The notes: generated by a model not told the origin, from the letters alone. A DNA stretch of 64,000 nt from Rhodococcus sp. ARC_M6 (GCF_022810305.1 NZ_JALGQH010000026.1:21708-85707), one strand, 5' to 3'. Positions 54,329 through 64,000 are shown, counted from the first letter of the stretch. Translations and numbers: made by a program.

Positions 54329-55193
54329 AAAAGGGTGTCCTTCCGGGGGATCCGCACCCCGGGGTGCGTAGCAGTCACACGGGAGGGGTGGCTACCACAC
54401 CAGAACATAATGGACATCCGCCACGAAATGGGCCCGTATCGGGGTGGAAGCCTGGTGTCGGCTTCTCCGGCGATAGTGGAAGCTGCGGTATGTTTCGCTG
54501 ATCTGCGCTGTATCTCGACACTGTGCCGGATCGGCTGACGGGGCGAGATCAGGGTGCCGGGAGACTGTCGGCGTCCCGCTCGGTGCGCGCCGATTCGATG
54601 TTCGTGTACAGGGCTGATCGCTTCAAACTTGTTTTTCGGCAGAGTGTTTCGAATGTGAACTGCCCGGTCTCGTAGGTGTACGGCAGGGATGCACGCTCTT
54701 TCGGGGCGAGTGTGTGTTGACGGCTTTTCGTCGTGTCGGCCGCCGCCGACGAGTTACCGGCATGGACTACTGCGGTCGCGGGATTCGGAGGTATGTTTCT
54801 CTACTGCGGATGCAGTACAAGCTGTCGGTGAAGTCGGTGAAGTCGGTGAAGTCGGTGGCCCGGGGTACGTTCGGGGTGAGGGGAATGTTCTTGTCACTTA
54901 CGCGGGGCCACCCAACGTCGAAGCGATGACCGGGGCTCCGGTTGCGTGTCTTTCGGTGCGCCGCCGACGACAAATGGGGGTTCTTCGCGTTTCGCTCTGT
55001 GGGTGGTGCTGCTGGAGGTCAGGTCGTCGAGTTCCACGCTGGATGCCACGATCGATGGACCGCGACCCGTGGTCGGAGTCCGGTGGGCCCGACAGTAGAT
55101 GACAGAAACTCGCGTATCGGCGTGAGATTGATGCCGGCGTTCTCACGAATCAACTCTGCAAGCTCTGAGGATGTACTGTCCGCAGTCACGTTC
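54329..55193. other. Intergenic stretch with duplicated blocks and a 9-bp tandem repeat
   Basis: About 0.87 kb upstream of the propeller gene. It holds a 9-bp tandem repeat, two blocks also found downstream of the propeller gene (GGTGAGGGGAATGTTCTTG at 54875 and GGTGGTGCTGCTGGAGGTCAGG at 55002), and a 60-codon minus frame at 55019-55201 ending AWNSTT, similar to the propeller end MTWNS. It looks like the scar of a second gene of the same family. Confidence 0.5.
54824..54858. repeat. 9-bp tandem repeat (GTCGGTGAA)
   Basis: Three perfect copies of GTCGGTGAA are followed by a partial fourth (GTCGGTGG). No gene is supported across it, so it is a slip-prone microsatellite of unknown role. Confidence 0.85.
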
Positions 55194-55613
55194 TCACGCA
55201 CCGGAATTGTCGTGATCTGGCGCAGCCTCTGCCCGTTCGAGCTGCTCGATGCGGCTTTTGAGCCGGTCGATCGTCATGCGCACACTCCAGATGAGTTCGA
55301 CGGTGCTCTCCTGCATCGGTCGAATGCCCATGACGGCGTACAGCTCACGCCACAGCCTCCGCTCCGAGGCGAGGTAGCCGGCGTACGTCGACTCCAGCAT
55401 TAGCAGCTGAACTTCTGCCGGGACCTGCTTTTTCACATCCGGTCCGTACGGCGGCGGCTGCTGACCTCTCCAGGGCGACCACTGCGACTGGACCTCGACA
55501 TCGCTCGTTTTGGCCAGTCTTTCCAGTAACTCGCGGCACGCCGCAGGTGAGGAAAAGACTGTTTCAAGGCACCGGTGATAGTCCGGGGGCACCATCTGCT
55601 TGTGTTCTGACAT
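55194..55613 (-). CDS. Hypothetical protein
   Basis: This 139-residue soluble protein starts at ATG 55613 with GGGAG upstream. It is helix-rich; residues about 60-130 (EVQLLMLESTYAGYLASERRLWRELYAVMG...IWSVRMTIDRLKSRIEQLERAEA) predict long charged helices ending in a coiled coil. No family is recognised. It may bind a partner protein. Codon use fits the genome. Confidence 0.6.
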   Translation of the reverse strand: MSEHKQMVPPDYHRCLETVFSSPAACRELLERLAKTSDVEVQSQWSPWRGQQPPPYGPDVKKQVPAEVQLLMLESTYAGYLASERRLWRELYAVMGIRPMQESTVELIWSVRMTIDRLKSRIEQLERAEAAPDHDNSGA

Positions 55614-56037
55614 CGGTCATCGCTCCCGCTTGCTCCGTCCGGAGACGAAGAGGTCGAGCTTACACGCGATCCGACGAAGCAGTACTGACCCTGGAGGATG
55701 CCGACACTCGAGCATTCGTCCGATCTTGTCTCGAGAATCGCTGGGCGCGGTAACTTTTCGTCCAGCGGACGTGTCGGAGGCTGTCGCTACAGTCCGGCTA
55801 TGAGGATTGAGCAGTTCGCCGACTCCCACCGCGAGTGAAGCAACAACCTCCTCCAGGAGCAAGTCGATTTATGCCCAACGCTGCCTCGCCTGAAACCCCA
55901 GGCTACATGTGCGGCAACCTACTTGGCGCCGCCTCATGGGTCGTTGGTCGGCGCTTTCGCGTTGTCAGGGGAGATGCGCCGTTCGGTCCAGGAAATCCTG
56001 CCCGCCGGAGAAGTACCGAAACGAGCACAAGCAGGCG
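55614..56037. other. Intergenic stretch without convincing gene
   Basis: 424 bp upstream of the coiled-coil gene and downstream of the Rv1486c-like gene. I found no ribosome-site-backed frame, RNA gene or clear repeat. Confidence 0.4.
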
Positions 56038-56856
56038 CTATTGCCCGCTGGCCGGGTGGTGGGTTGCCACGCTTGCCGCCGCTGCCATTCGGGCGGATCG
56101 GACTGCGGCCCACAACGGTCGCAACATTGATTCGCGGGCCTGGATGGCAGATACGCTCGGCGCCTCGTTGGTGGAATCATGTTCCGCCACAGTCAATATC
56201 GCGGCAACTTGATCGGCGCTGTCGAGGACGCGCAGTGCTCGGGACGAGAGCGATTCCGGGTATCGGTGATGCGCATGCTCGGAGAGGGCCTCGGCGATTT
56301 TGGCACGAGCGTCGTCGGTGGGTGTGCCCGTGGGAACCGTCTGCAATTGGAGCAGCGCCGCTGCGGCATTACGGACGACCTCGCGCATCGAGTATTCAGC
56401 CTCACCCAACCCGATGTGTTCAGCCGGACCGGACACGTTCGGGACGGAATACACAGTCCATCTCAGAACGTCGGGTCCCTCGACAACCGGAACCAGACCG
56501 AACCCGGCGGATCCCGGTTCGCCGATCAACACGCCTTCACCGGTGGATAAGGCTGCGTCGGCAAAATCCGTTCGAGCCGGTAGGCCTCGGACATCGCCGG
56601 CAGCGGGCAGGACTAATCGCAATTCGGCCGGCGAGATGTTCCCGGCGCGTCGTAGTACCCGGAGCAACATCGGGGCGCCGCCGTCAGTGATGCCTGGCCA
56701 GCCGAGCCCGAGGGCCGCGGCAGTATCGGCGTCGGCGGCACCGATCAGATGCATTGGCGCCCACGCCGCGAGTGCGTCGATGACGTCGTCCGGCGCACTG
56801 TCACCGGCCAGCCATGACGCTGCCCACACTGTGAGTGTTGCGCTGGGGGAACTCAT
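56038..56856 (-). CDS. Conserved hypothetical protein (Rv1486c-like)
   Basis: This 272-residue protein begins SSPSATLTVWAASWLAGDSAPDDVIDALAAWAP. It contains LRLVLPAAGDVRGLPARTDFADAALSTGEGVLIGEP and ends near MLRPLWAAVRSARMAAAASVATHHP. These blocks fit the mycobacterial Rv1486c family, which occupies the same place between hemH and the NfeD/SPFH pair. It is predicted soluble and its function is unknown. No clear ribosome site precedes ATG 56856, so a leaderless start is possible. Confidence 0.85.
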   Translation of the reverse strand: MSSPSATLTVWAASWLAGDSAPDDVIDALAAWAPMHLIGAADADTAAALGLGWPGITDGGAPMLLRVLRRAGNISPAELRLVLPAAGDVRGLPARTDFADAALSTGEGVLIGEPGSAGFGLVPVVEGPDVLRWTVYSVPNVSGPAEHIGLGEAEYSMREVVRNAAAALLQLQTVPTGTPTDDARAKIAEALSEHAHHRYPESLSSRALRVLDSADQVAAILTVAEHDSTNEAPSVSAIQARESMLRPLWAAVRSARMAAAASVATHHPASGQ

Positions 56857-56923
56857 GTCAGAGGAGTTTAGTTCGGCGTGGCAACCTGTGCCGCGCGGGC
56901 ATCGTGACCTAGCGTTATTCGGC

Positions 56924-57748
56924 GTGAGCGGTAATGGATACGGTGACATTTTTGCGGGCCATACCCGCGCCCAGAAGCGTGTGACGCCCCAGGTAGCGGC
57001 CGAACGCGACCTCGTTGTCGAAGACGTGGCGACGGGGTTCTGCGGTGCGGTAGTCGGGTTCGAGCGAACCTACGACGGCGATTTCGTGCGACTCGAGGAC
57101 GGCCGGTCACGGACCCGATTGTTCGCGATGCGGGAGGCGGCGTTCCTCATGGACGGTTCACCGGTGACGTTGGTGCGTCCGGCGCCCAAGGCTGCTTCGG
57201 CGAAGCCGGCGCGGTCAGCTTCAGGTTCGACGCGGGTCGAAGGATTACGCGCTCGTACAGCGTTGCCGAGCCGGATCTGGGTGGAAGGTGTCCACGACGC
57301 GGCGCTGGTGGAGCGAGTGTGGGGACACGACTTGCGCGTGGAAGGTGTTGTGGTTGAACACCTCGAGGGTCTCGACAATCTGGGGGAGCGGCTTGCGGAG
57401 TTCGGCCCCGGTCCCGGCAGACGGGTCGGTGTCCTGGTAGATCACCTCGTCACGGGTTCGAAGGAAACGCAGTTGACGCGGGGGCTCGGTCCGAATGTGT
57501 TGGTGACCGGTCATCCGTACATCGACGTCTGGGAAGCAGTGCGGCCCAAAGCTGTCGGAATCGCTGCGTGGCCGAAGATTCCGCGGGGTGAGGACTGGAA
57601 GACAGGGATCTGCCGCGAACTCGGTTGGGGAACTCCTCAGGAGGGTTGGCGACGTGTCTACAATGCCGTGGAGAGTTATCGGGATTTGGAAGCGCCACTG
57701 ATCGGTGCCGTCGAACAACTAGTCGACTTCGTAACCGAACCGAACTGA
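56924..57748 (+). CDS. DUF3097 family protein
   Basis: This 274-residue protein shows the DUF3097 pattern: YGDIFAGHTRAQKRVTPQ, LVVEDVATGFCGAVVGFE, SRIWVEGVHDAALVERVWGHDLRVEGVVVEHLEGLDNL, VGVLVDHLVTGSKE and NVLVTGHPYIDVWEAVRPKAVGI. These resemble a TOPRIM-like core. GTG 56924 is chosen because it aligns with the family start and leaves 67 bp to the divergent gene. An ATG at 56855 would overlap the other gene's start codon. Confidence 0.88.
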   Translation: MSGNGYGDIFAGHTRAQKRVTPQVAAERDLVVEDVATGFCGAVVGFERTYDGDFVRLEDGRSRTRLFAMREAAFLMDGSPVTLVRPAPKAASAKPARSASGSTRVEGLRARTALPSRIWVEGVHDAALVERVWGHDLRVEGVVVEHLEGLDNLGERLAEFGPGPGRRVGVLVDHLVTGSKETQLTRGLGPNVLVTGHPYIDVWEAVRPKAVGIAAWPKIPRGEDWKTGICRELGWGTPQEGWRRVYNAVESYRDLEAPLIGAVEQLVDFVTEPN

Positions 57749-57790
57749 CGGGAGCACGGCGCAGATCACACATTCTGGTTAGATGGTGTT

Positions 57791-58222
57791 GTGGCTGCAC
57801 TTATTTGGCTTATCGGAGCACTCGTGCTCGCCGGCGCCGAAGCACTGGTAGGAGATTTTTTCCTGCTGATGCTCGCCGGGGGCGCGCTGGCAACTGCCGG
57901 CTTCAGTTCGGTCACGGATTTTCCCGTGTGGGTGGACGCCGTGATGTTCGGTGTGTCGTCGGCAGCATTGATATTGGTCGTTCGGCCTTTTCTGTTGCGG
58001 CGCTTCGGCACCCCGCCGCCCACTGCGATGGGAATTCAGGCACTCGAAGGCAAGCACGCCATCGTTCTCGAAGAGGTGGGCGAGCACGCCGGTCAGGTCA
58101 AACTGAACGGCGAAGTATGGACGGCTCGTCCCCTCGATAGCTCCGAGGTGTACCCGCCGGGCACCACGGTGACGGTGATGGAAATCAACGGCGCAACAGC
58201 AGTTGTCTGGAGGGGACCTTAA
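57791..58222 (+). CDS. NfeD-like membrane protein (Rv1487-like)
   Basis: This 143-residue protein has two or three membrane helices (about residues 3-22, 26-46, 50-68) and a C-terminal OB-fold domain (about 85-140, GKHAIVLEEVGEHAGQVKLNGEVWTARPLDSSEVYPPGTTVTVMEINGATAVV). NfeD proteins partner the adjacent SPFH protein in membrane microdomains. The GTG start is at 57791, and the next gene begins 2 bp after its stop. Confidence 0.93.
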   Translation: MAALIWLIGALVLAGAEALVGDFFLLMLAGGALATAGFSSVTDFPVWVDAVMFGVSSAALILVVRPFLLRRFGTPPPTAMGIQALEGKHAIVLEEVGEHAGQVKLNGEVWTARPLDSSEVYPPGTTVTVMEINGATAVVWRGP

Positions 58223-58224
58223 AA

Positions 58225-59514
58225 ATGGCAGCACTCATAGTGCTCGGTGTGGTGGTGCTTTTCGTGATCTTGGTGGTCGCGAAGTCGGTAGCACTGGTAC
58301 CGCAGGCTGAGGCCGCGGTTATCGAGCGGCTCGGCCGGTACTCGAAGACGGTATCGGGTCAGCTCACATTCTTGATCCCGTTCGCGGACCGGGTGCGTGC
58401 GAAGGTTGATCTGCGCGAACGCGTGGTGTCGTTCCCGCCACAACCGGTGATCACTCAGGACAACCTGACGCTGTCCATCGATACCGTCGTGTACTTCCAG
58501 GTCACCAACCCGCAGGCAGCGGTCTACGAAATCAGTAACTACATTGCCGCGGTCGAGCAGTTGACCACGACGACGCTGCGTAACGTCGTCGGCGGTATGA
58601 CGCTGGAAGAGACGCTGACCTCGCGTGATTCCATCAACGGTCAGCTGCGCGGCGTACTGGACGAAGCAACCGGACGTTGGGGCTTGCGCGTCGCCCGTGT
58701 GGAGCTCAAGAGCATTGATCCGCCGCCGTCGATCCAGGAGTCGATGGAAAAGCAGATGAAGGCCGACCGTGAGAAGCGCGCCATGATTCTGACTGCTGAG
58801 GGTCATCGTGAATCTGCGATCAAGACCGCCGAGGGTGCCAAGCAGAGCCAGATCCTTTCGGCCGAGGGCAACCGGCAGGCCTCCATCCTCAACGCTGAGG
58901 GTGAGCGTCAGTCGCAGATCCTTCGCGCTCAAGGTGATCGCGCTGCCAAGTACCTGCAAGCGCAGGGTGAGGCCAAGGCTATCGAGAAGGTCTTTGCCGC
59001 AATCAAGGCGGGCAAGCCGACCCCGGAAATGCTTGCGTACCAGTATCTTCAGACGTTGCCGCAAATGGCGCAGGGTGATGCCAACAAGGTGTGGCTCGTT
59101 CCGAGCGATTTCGGCGATGCGCTCAAGGGTTTTGCGACAACCCTTGGTGCACAGGGTCAGGATGGCGTATTCCGTTACGAACCGTCCACAGCCGATGCGG
59201 ATCTCCCGAAGCCTGAGGACGATTCAGCCGAGGTAGCAGAGTGGTTCGAGTCCAAGTCTGATCCGGCTATCGCAGAAACTGTGCGCGCAGCGGAAGTTGC
59301 TGCTCGGACACCTGTCGAGGATCCGGCGGCGGCTGTTCGATCGCTTCGTGACACTGCTCCGCAGGCTCCGGCGTCGGGATTCAACGAGCCTGCACTCCCA
59401 CCGGCGGGCGAGAGTGCCTTCCCCGGACAGCTTCCCTTGCAGTCCGACCGTGAAGAGTTCCAGCAGAAATACCCGTACCAGGATCAGCCGCCGGAAGGTG
59501 GACCCAGGCACTGA
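58225..59514 (+). CDS. SPFH/Band 7 (stomatin-like) protein (Rv1488-like)
   Basis: This 429-residue protein has an N-terminal membrane helix (residues 2-22), an SPFH domain to about residue 190 (VIERLGRYSKTVSGQLTFLIPFADRVR, VSFPPQPVITQDNLTLSIDTVVYFQVTNP, LRNVVGGMTLEETLTSRDSIN), and a coiled-coil repeat region with periodic ILxAEGxRQ units. A long acidic/Pro tail follows residue 330. Such proteins organise membrane microdomains with NfeD. Confidence 0.95.
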   Translation: MAALIVLGVVVLFVILVVAKSVALVPQAEAAVIERLGRYSKTVSGQLTFLIPFADRVRAKVDLRERVVSFPPQPVITQDNLTLSIDTVVYFQVTNPQAAVYEISNYIAAVEQLTTTTLRNVVGGMTLEETLTSRDSINGQLRGVLDEATGRWGLRVARVELKSIDPPPSIQESMEKQMKADREKRAMILTAEGHRESAIKTAEGAKQSQILSAEGNRQASILNAEGERQSQILRAQGDRAAKYLQAQGEAKAIEKVFAAIKAGKPTPEMLAYQYLQTLPQMAQGDANKVWLVPSDFGDALKGFATTLGAQGQDGVFRYEPSTADADLPKPEDDSAEVAEWFESKSDPAIAETVRAAEVAARTPVEDPAAAVRSLRDTAPQAPASGFNEPALPPAGESAFPGQLPLQSDREEFQQKYPYQDQPPEGGPRH

Positions 59515-59533
59515 CCTGCTTGACTGACGAAAA

Positions 59534-59566
59534 GGCGCTGATCACGAAACTTACGTGATCAGCGCC
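59534..59566. terminator. Bidirectional terminator
   Basis: A perfect 13-bp stem GGCGCTGATCACG (59534-59546) pairs with 59554-59566 across a 7-nt loop, flanked by A and T runs. It serves the SPFH gene and the convergent membrane-protein gene, whose stop codon lies in the loop. Confidence 0.9.
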
Positions 59567-60084
59567 TTTCCCGTTCCACAGACGGCGATCGCCCAGAGGA
59601 CGCTGGCGAAGGTACCGATGATGAACTGTTCGGATGCATGCGGTTCACGCAGTTCGGGGTAACGCGCTAAACCCTTGACTGCCAAGACGATTGCAATACC
59701 TTCAGGCCACCCGGCCAGAATGGATACCGCGACGGCGACGCGCTCGAGCACACCGATGACACGGCCCCCACGCAGCGGTCCAGCATTGGGGGCGGGACTT
59801 CCGTCGGGTTGGCGTCGAGCAATCTTGAAGGTGGCCAATACGATTGGTGCTCCGGCCGTCGCGGCGGCGAGTACGCAAAGTACCAGCGTTGCTCCCAGCG
59901 CGAATCCGGTGACCGGCATAGTTCGAGTGGCGGCAAGCGCTGCAACACCGAGCGCGGGCAGTGACACCGTCGCAGACGCCCATTCGGGAATCTGGATGTG
60001 GCCACCACTGAGTTTCGGCATGGCAGCGGTAACAACCGGTGCTGCCGCCGCGAGCGCCAGCGCAATCAATGCCAGAACGACCAT
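59551..60084 (-). CDS. Hypothetical membrane protein
   Basis: This 177-residue protein has about five hydrophobic segments (residues 2-20, 37-55, 60-82, 112-132, 157-172). A conserved-looking block GVLERVAVAVSILAGWPEGIAIVLAVKGLARYPELREPHASEQFIIGT lies in the second half. ATG 60084 follows GGGGGATCG; the longer frame to 60255 lacks homology. Its role is unknown. Confidence 0.7.
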   Translation of the reverse strand: MVVLALIALALAAAAPVVTAAMPKLSGGHIQIPEWASATVSLPALGVAALAATRTMPVTGFALGATLVLCVLAAATAGAPIVLATFKIARRQPDGSPAPNAGPLRGGRVIGVLERVAVAVSILAGWPEGIAIVLAVKGLARYPELREPHASEQFIIGTFASVLWAIAVCGTGKALIT

Positions 60085-60405
60085 ACTTTTTCGATCCCCC
60101 GCTTCGTCGAAGTGCGATGTTACTCGATGGAATCGGTAGTGGCTGAGTGCAATGCCGTCCGACGTCTGACACGATCCGAGGATGGAACCTGTCAGTGATG
60201 CGTCGGTCGGTGACTGGATCGAACCCCGCTTAACCAAGGGAAGGGCCGCAATCACCGCTGTGGTGTCTGCTGGCTTCGACGCCTAGTGCGGGTCCTGCAT
60301 CCCATTGAAGTCGACGGAGAACGAGATCCTCGTCTGCCGCGATCTCGAAGGCTTTCCCATTAATCCGGACGACTCATTGCAGTACGACGCTGACCGGGTA
60401 AACCG
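60085..60405. other. Intergenic stretch without convincing gene
   Basis: 320 bp upstream of two divergent membrane-protein genes. No clear operator, RNA gene or further ORF is seen. Confidence 0.4.
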
Positions 60406-60675
60406 GTGACCGTGGTGGACGGACTGTTGGCTGAGGCTGGGCTGAGCGAGTGTGCACAGTCCAACATTGACTGTATGCCAGGCTTCGGCGCATTCCTGAT
60501 TATTTTCGTGATCATCGGAGTTCTCGTGGTCTTATGGCTGGGACTGGCCGGCTCCGCGACCGTCGCGATTGTTTCGTCGAAGATCGGCGTCATAGATCGA
60601 TTCTTGTGGGTGGCTGTGGTGTGGGTCGTTCCTGTGGTTGGCGCGGTCGCCTGGTTCGCCCACCCGCGACGGTAA
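60406..60675 (+). CDS. Small membrane protein, PLDc_N-like
   Basis: This 89-residue protein has two membrane helices (about residues 29-50 and 66-85) and the tail FLWVAVVWVVPVVGAVAWFAHPRR. This resembles the short phospholipase-D-nuclease N-terminal type membrane domain, which is often free-standing. GTG starts at 60406, 60412 or 60415 are possible. There is no clear ribosome site. Confidence 0.55.
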   Translation: MTVVDGLLAEAGLSECAQSNIDCMPGFGAFLIIFVIIGVLVVLWLGLAGSATVAIVSSKIGVIDRFLWVAVVWVVPVVGAVAWFAHPRR

Positions 60676-60873
60676 TTTTCCAGGTTTTCGCTGATAGGTC
60701 GGTTGAACACAAGCCTGTGTCTGCTATTCGACGCAATAGGCGAATCCGAACCGGGGGTAGTCCCGTCGACCAAATTTGGACATTAAGGACGATTTTCCCT
60801 CGGGAATGGAATTCATTCTGTTACGGTACGGTTCGCTTTCTTTCGGCTGCGTTTAGTTGAGGAAAGTCAGCCG

Positions 60874-63765
60874 ATGCCCCAACAGTTGGGGTTGACAGAC
60901 TTCAATAGCAGACGCGAAGAGGCATTAGTCCGTATGAAACACGATGCACACACAACCCCGTGGTGGTCGATCGGCGAATGGCGCCTCAGCTGGAAGGTTT
61001 TCGCAGTCTTCGCAGTTCCGATGCTCGTCGCCGTCCTGCTCGGCGGCATCCGGATCCAGAGCGAACTGACCGATGCCTCGAACCTCAGCGTATCGGCTGA
61101 ACGTACGTTCGCCCTTCCTGCGGCACTTCACTTGGAGCAAGCCCTCAACGACCTAACAGTCGCATACGCCTCCGGCGGCGAAATCAACACTGCCGTCGCG
61201 GAAGCCACAACCGCGATACAAGAATTTGCTACCGCCGGGATCGTGTTCCAAACCGACGCAGCGCTTTACGACCAGGTCTCTCAGACTGTTCGGAACAGCC
61301 AAGCTCTCGTCGACGAAGTTTCAGTCGGCTCACTATCTCCAGATCAACTGGTCTCCCGCCTCACCGACATGTCGAACCAGATCTGGACACCGTTCTCCGA
61401 TGTCATGAATAAATCCCAGTTGCCACTTCTGAGTAAGCGCGGTGCCGAGTTCGAGGCGATGTGGGGGGCCCGTCAAACACTCACCAATCAGAGCATTTTG
61501 TACGGTACCGGCGACCTCGATCAACAAACGCGGACCATTCTCACTTCAACTGCCGGCGCAGAACTCACCAGCCTCGGCACACTCATGCGAATCGTCACGC
61601 CAGGCGGGGTGCTCCCGCCAATCGACGTAGACGTTGCCCAGGATCCCCTTGCCCTGCTGAAGCCAATGCAGGGATCCGCAATGAGTCGCATCGGCGAAAT
61701 CGCTGCCACACCGTCGACGTCCCCTTTGAGCGGCGAATTCGGCATCGGCTTGCAATCCAGTCGCGATCAGTACGACGCCCTCGCCGAGGCCGCGATCGCC
61801 AGGTTCGTTGCCGCAGTGACCGCTGAAACCAGTGCCGCTCAATCCGCAGCTCTTCGCGACGCCGCACTGGTTATCGGTGCCGTACTCGCGGCCCTTGTCA
61901 TCGCTTTGATCATCAGTCGCTCGCTGGTGGATCCCATTAGGCGCCTTCGGCTCTCAGCTCTTACGGCATCACGACACGGACTTCCGGACGCGATCGAACG
62001 AATCCGCGCCGGTGAGAATGTCACTGACCTCGAATTCCCGCGTGTCCCCATCGACACCCATGAGGAAATCGGACAACTTGCACGCGCTGTCGACGACCTG
62101 AACGGCCAAGCCATCACCCTCGCCGGTGAGCAGGCAACTCTCCGTCGTCAGGTCAACGACGTGTTCGAAACGCTCTCCCGACGCAACAAGTCCCTCGTCG
62201 AGCAGCAACTCAGCCTCATCGAGCAACTCGAACAGGACGAAGACGACCCGAGGCGCCTCGAGAACCTCTTCCGCCTCGACCATGTCGCCACGCGCATGCG
62301 TCGTAACAGCGATAATCTTCTGATCCTTTCCGGTGGCGAAGGACGACGCGTCCGAACCGTACGAACCGAACCGATCGCGCTCTTCGACGCGCTGCGCGCT
62401 GCCGTTTCCGGAGTCGAAAACTATGTGCGCATCGAGCTCGGACAGATTCCGTCTGCAGTGGTCAGTGGGCAGGCCAGTGCAGATGTCGTGCATCTGATTA
62501 CCGAACTCCTCGACAATGCGCTGCGCTACTCTCCGCCCGAAACTCCGGTGACGATCGATGGCGCACGTACCAACGACGGTTCAGTGCTCGTGGAGATTGC
62601 CGATCTCGGTATCGGAATGTCCTCGGCAGACTTGGTCGACGCCAATGGACGCCTCGCGTCCGAAGGTGAGATGAGCCCCGAAACAGCCCGCCACATGGGA
62701 CTTTTCGTCATCAGTCGTATCAGTCGTCGATACGGCATTTCGGTTCGCCTGCGCCCGTCTTACACCACATCCGACCAGAGCGGTATCACCGCCATGGTTC
62801 ACCTGCCTGCGGCGTTGCTCGAGGCGCCCCGTGACAATGCAGTTCGACCGCCGACGGTTCCATTTGTTGCTCCGGGGTTTCCCGCACCTGCTGCGAATGA
62901 ACCCGAGTACTCGGTCACAACTGTCCAACCCGCCGCAACTCAGGGGGGCGAGGCACCGTCAAGATCAGCCAACGGACTTCCGCTGCGCCAACCGAGCAAT
63001 ACCTTTGCGGTCACCTTGCCGCCACCTGTTTGGGGCGCACCCGCTGCAGCCGCGTCACAGTCGGCTGACAGTATGCGTCCCACGGCGAACACACTTCCTC
63101 GCCGTACTCCAGGGATCAGTGGGGTACCCGGCGTCGGTAATGCCCTCGGAACTGAACCAGCACCGGCACCGAGCGTCACGGAAACCTCAGCCCCTCAACG
63201 GGATACGAGCGAGTCCGGCGTCACGAAACCGGCGCCGCGGCACCTGTTCAACACCCCTAGCCCGACCAACACGGCGGCGTTCTTCTCCTCCCGGACGCGC
63301 GACGTGATACCGCCGCGTGTGGACGTCTTCAGCGAGGATGCTCCCGGGGCTACCTCTGACATTCCGCCGACTGCATCCCCGATCTTTGCCCGGATGGTGA
63401 CCGAGTGGCTGGTCGATCCGACAGACGACAACTCGCGTGCCGCAAGCGAAAGCATCTGGACAACCGAAGCTGACGAGGGTTGGGTTGCGGCGCGTGCATC
63501 GACGGGTATGCCCGTCACCAGGATCTCCGATTCGGGTCTCCCGATCCGGGAGCGTGGTGCACGGCTGGTGCCGGGAACTGTCGGAACGGCAACTGCCCCT
63601 TCCCATTCCGGACCTCACCGTCAGAGCGCCGGCCCGGAAAACATCAGACGGGGATGGACTGACTACCAATCGGGCGTCAGCCGCGGACGACGCCACGCCA
63701 TCAGTGAAAACAACACGTCCCTACACTCGACCACACATGTTCAGAAAGACGAAGGAGAACAGTGA
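60874..63765 (+). CDS. Conservon sensor histidine kinase (CvnA-like)
   Basis: This 963-residue membrane kinase has a helix at about residues 40-62, an extracytoplasmic sensing domain of the nitrate/nitrite-sensor type (about 65-325), a second helix (about 333-353), a HAMP-like linker, and a DHp-like helix [43 protein letters not shown]. The ATPase domain has N-box [15 protein letters not shown] and G-box DLGIGMS. A disordered Pro/Ser/Thr tail of about 300 residues follows. GAGGAAAG precedes the ATG. Its stop overlaps the next gene (GTGA), so it opens a conservon operon (kinase, Roadblock protein, then DUF742 and a GTPase expected beyond the window). Confidence 0.9.
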   Translation: MPQQLGLTDFNSRREEALVRMKHDAHTTPWWSIGEWRLSWKVFAVFAVPMLVAVLLGGIRIQSELTDASNLSVSAERTFALPAALHLEQALNDLTVAYASGGEINTAVAEATTAIQEFATAGIVFQTDAALYDQVSQTVRNSQALVDEVSVGSLSPDQLVSRLTDMSNQIWTPFSDVMNKSQLPLLSKRGAEFEAMWGARQTLTNQSILYGTGDLDQQTRTILTSTAGAELTSLGTLMRIVTPGGVLPPIDVDVAQDPLALLKPMQGSAMSRIGEIAATPSTSPLSGEFGIGLQSSRDQYDALAEAAIARFVAAVTAETSAAQSAALRDAALVIGAVLAALVIALIISRSLVDPIRRLRLSALTASRHGLPDAIERIRAGENVTDLEFPRVPIDTHEEIGQLARAVDDLNGQAITLAGEQATLRRQVNDVFETLSRRNKSLVEQQLSLIEQLEQDEDDPRRLENLFRLDHVATRMRRNSDNLLILSGGEGRRVRTVRTEPIALFDALRAAVSGVENYVRIELGQIPSAVVSGQASADVVHLITELLDNALRYSPPETPVTIDGARTNDGSVLVEIADLGIGMSSADLVDANGRLASEGEMSPETARHMGLFVISRISRRYGISVRLRPSYTTSDQSGITAMVHLPAALLEAPRDNAVRPPTVPFVAPGFPAPAANEPEYSVTTVQPAATQGGEAPSRSANGLPLRQPSNTFAVTLPPPVWGAPAAAASQSADSMRPTANTLPRRTPGISGVPGVGNALGTEPAPAPSVTETSAPQRDTSESGVTKPAPRHLFNTPSPTNTAAFFSSRTRDVIPPRVDVFSEDAPGATSDIPPTASPIFARMVTEWLVDPTDDNSRAASESIWTTEADEGWVAARASTGMPVTRISDSGLPIRERGARLVPGTVGTATAPSHSGPHRQSAGPENIRRGWTDYQSGVSRGRRHAISENNTSLHSTTHVQKDEGEQ

Positions 63766-64000
63766 ATTCTGTCGGAGCCCCAGAAACCCCCCGTGCACTC
63801 GACTGGTTGGTATCGGGCTTTGCGCGTGACGTTCCGGGTGTGAGCCACGCGATCATCGTCTCGGCCGACGGGTTGTTGAGCGCGGCGAGCACCCACCTTC
63901 CGCTCGATCGTGCAGACCAGTTGGCTGCCGTGACATCCGGACTCGCCAGCTTGTCGGCGGGTGCATCACGTTTGTTCGACGGCGGTGCTGTCCTGCAATC
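63762..64000 (+). CDS. Roadblock/LC7 protein (CvnB-like), cut by window edge
   Basis: From GTG 63762 the frame is open to the window end. The start [43 protein letters not shown], then [28 protein letters not shown], is typical of MglB/Roadblock proteins in conservons. These act with a small GTPase encoded downstream. The start overlaps the kinase stop by 4 bp. Confidence 0.9.
   Translation, partial: MNSVGAPETPRALDWLVSGFARDVPGVSHAIIVSADGLLSAASTHLPLDRADQLAAVTSGLASLSAGASRLFDGGAVLQ

Noticed and set aside
53255..54538. 427-codon frame antisense to the propeller gene
   Set aside because: It is a periodic product of the propeller repeats read backwards (VGDVGAG-type units), with no independent signals.

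Overview
The window is a high-GC actinobacterial chromosome segment, most likely Rhodococcus or a close mycolic-acid-producing relative (order Mycobacteriales). The evidence is gene content and order: a mycolyltransferase-like exported esterase, MabA/InhA of FAS-II, an MptB-like mannosyltransferase, a RipA-type peptidoglycan hydrolase, and a gene order that follows the M. tuberculosis Rv1457c-Rv1488 neighbourhood, with lineage-specific blocks inserted. No rRNA, tRNA or CRISPR array was found.

Layout. 1-4300: polysaccharide-type membrane protein, flippase-like protein, sugar-phosphate transferase and a GAF protein. 5012-15242: ABC-2 exporter pair and mptB-like gene, divergent from sufR and the complete suf iron-sulfur operon (sufR-B-D-C-S-U-T). 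15406-24373: a lineage-specific block with an NRPS-like pseudo-synthetase, Ku, an Ag85-like esterase, DoxX/MarR, lycopene cyclase and a conserved ABC-F ATPase. 24694-27058: a hypothetical protein, a small ORF and an orphan immunity-type gene. 27125-38679: acnR, acn, Rv1476-like protein, ripA, moxR1, DUF58, VWA, fabG1 and inhA. 38767-40392: AhpD-like protein and ferrochelatase. 40389-56037: an accessory region rich in regulators, truncated genes, a decayed TnpB with an apparently preserved omega-RNA end, a YVTN beta-propeller protein and duplicated sequence blocks. 56038-59514: return to the conserved backbone (Rv1486c-like, DUF3097, NfeD, SPFH). 60874-end: start of a conservon (sensor kinase plus Roadblock/LC7 protein).

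How the parts work together. Two iron-sulfur-linked circuits have operators I can read. A SufR-type ACACT-N5-TGTGA site overlaps the annotated sufR start. A full match to the AcnR consensus lies about 190 bp upstream of acn, with a hairpin between acn and acnR. The ripA/moxR1/DUF58/VWA and fabG1/inhA sets serve envelope turnover and mycolic-acid synthesis. An ECF42-type sigma factor is translationally coupled to a YCII/DGPF protein and has a candidate autoregulatory promoter. A TetR/epimerase pair carries two mirror-image operators.

For novelty, the most interesting items are the NRPS-like protein with degenerate catalytic motifs downstream of suf, the TnpB/omega-RNA relic abutting a phosphatase gene, the propeller/small-protein family with a shared C-terminal GSxGSLxS motif and repeated flanks, and the orphan immunity-type protein.
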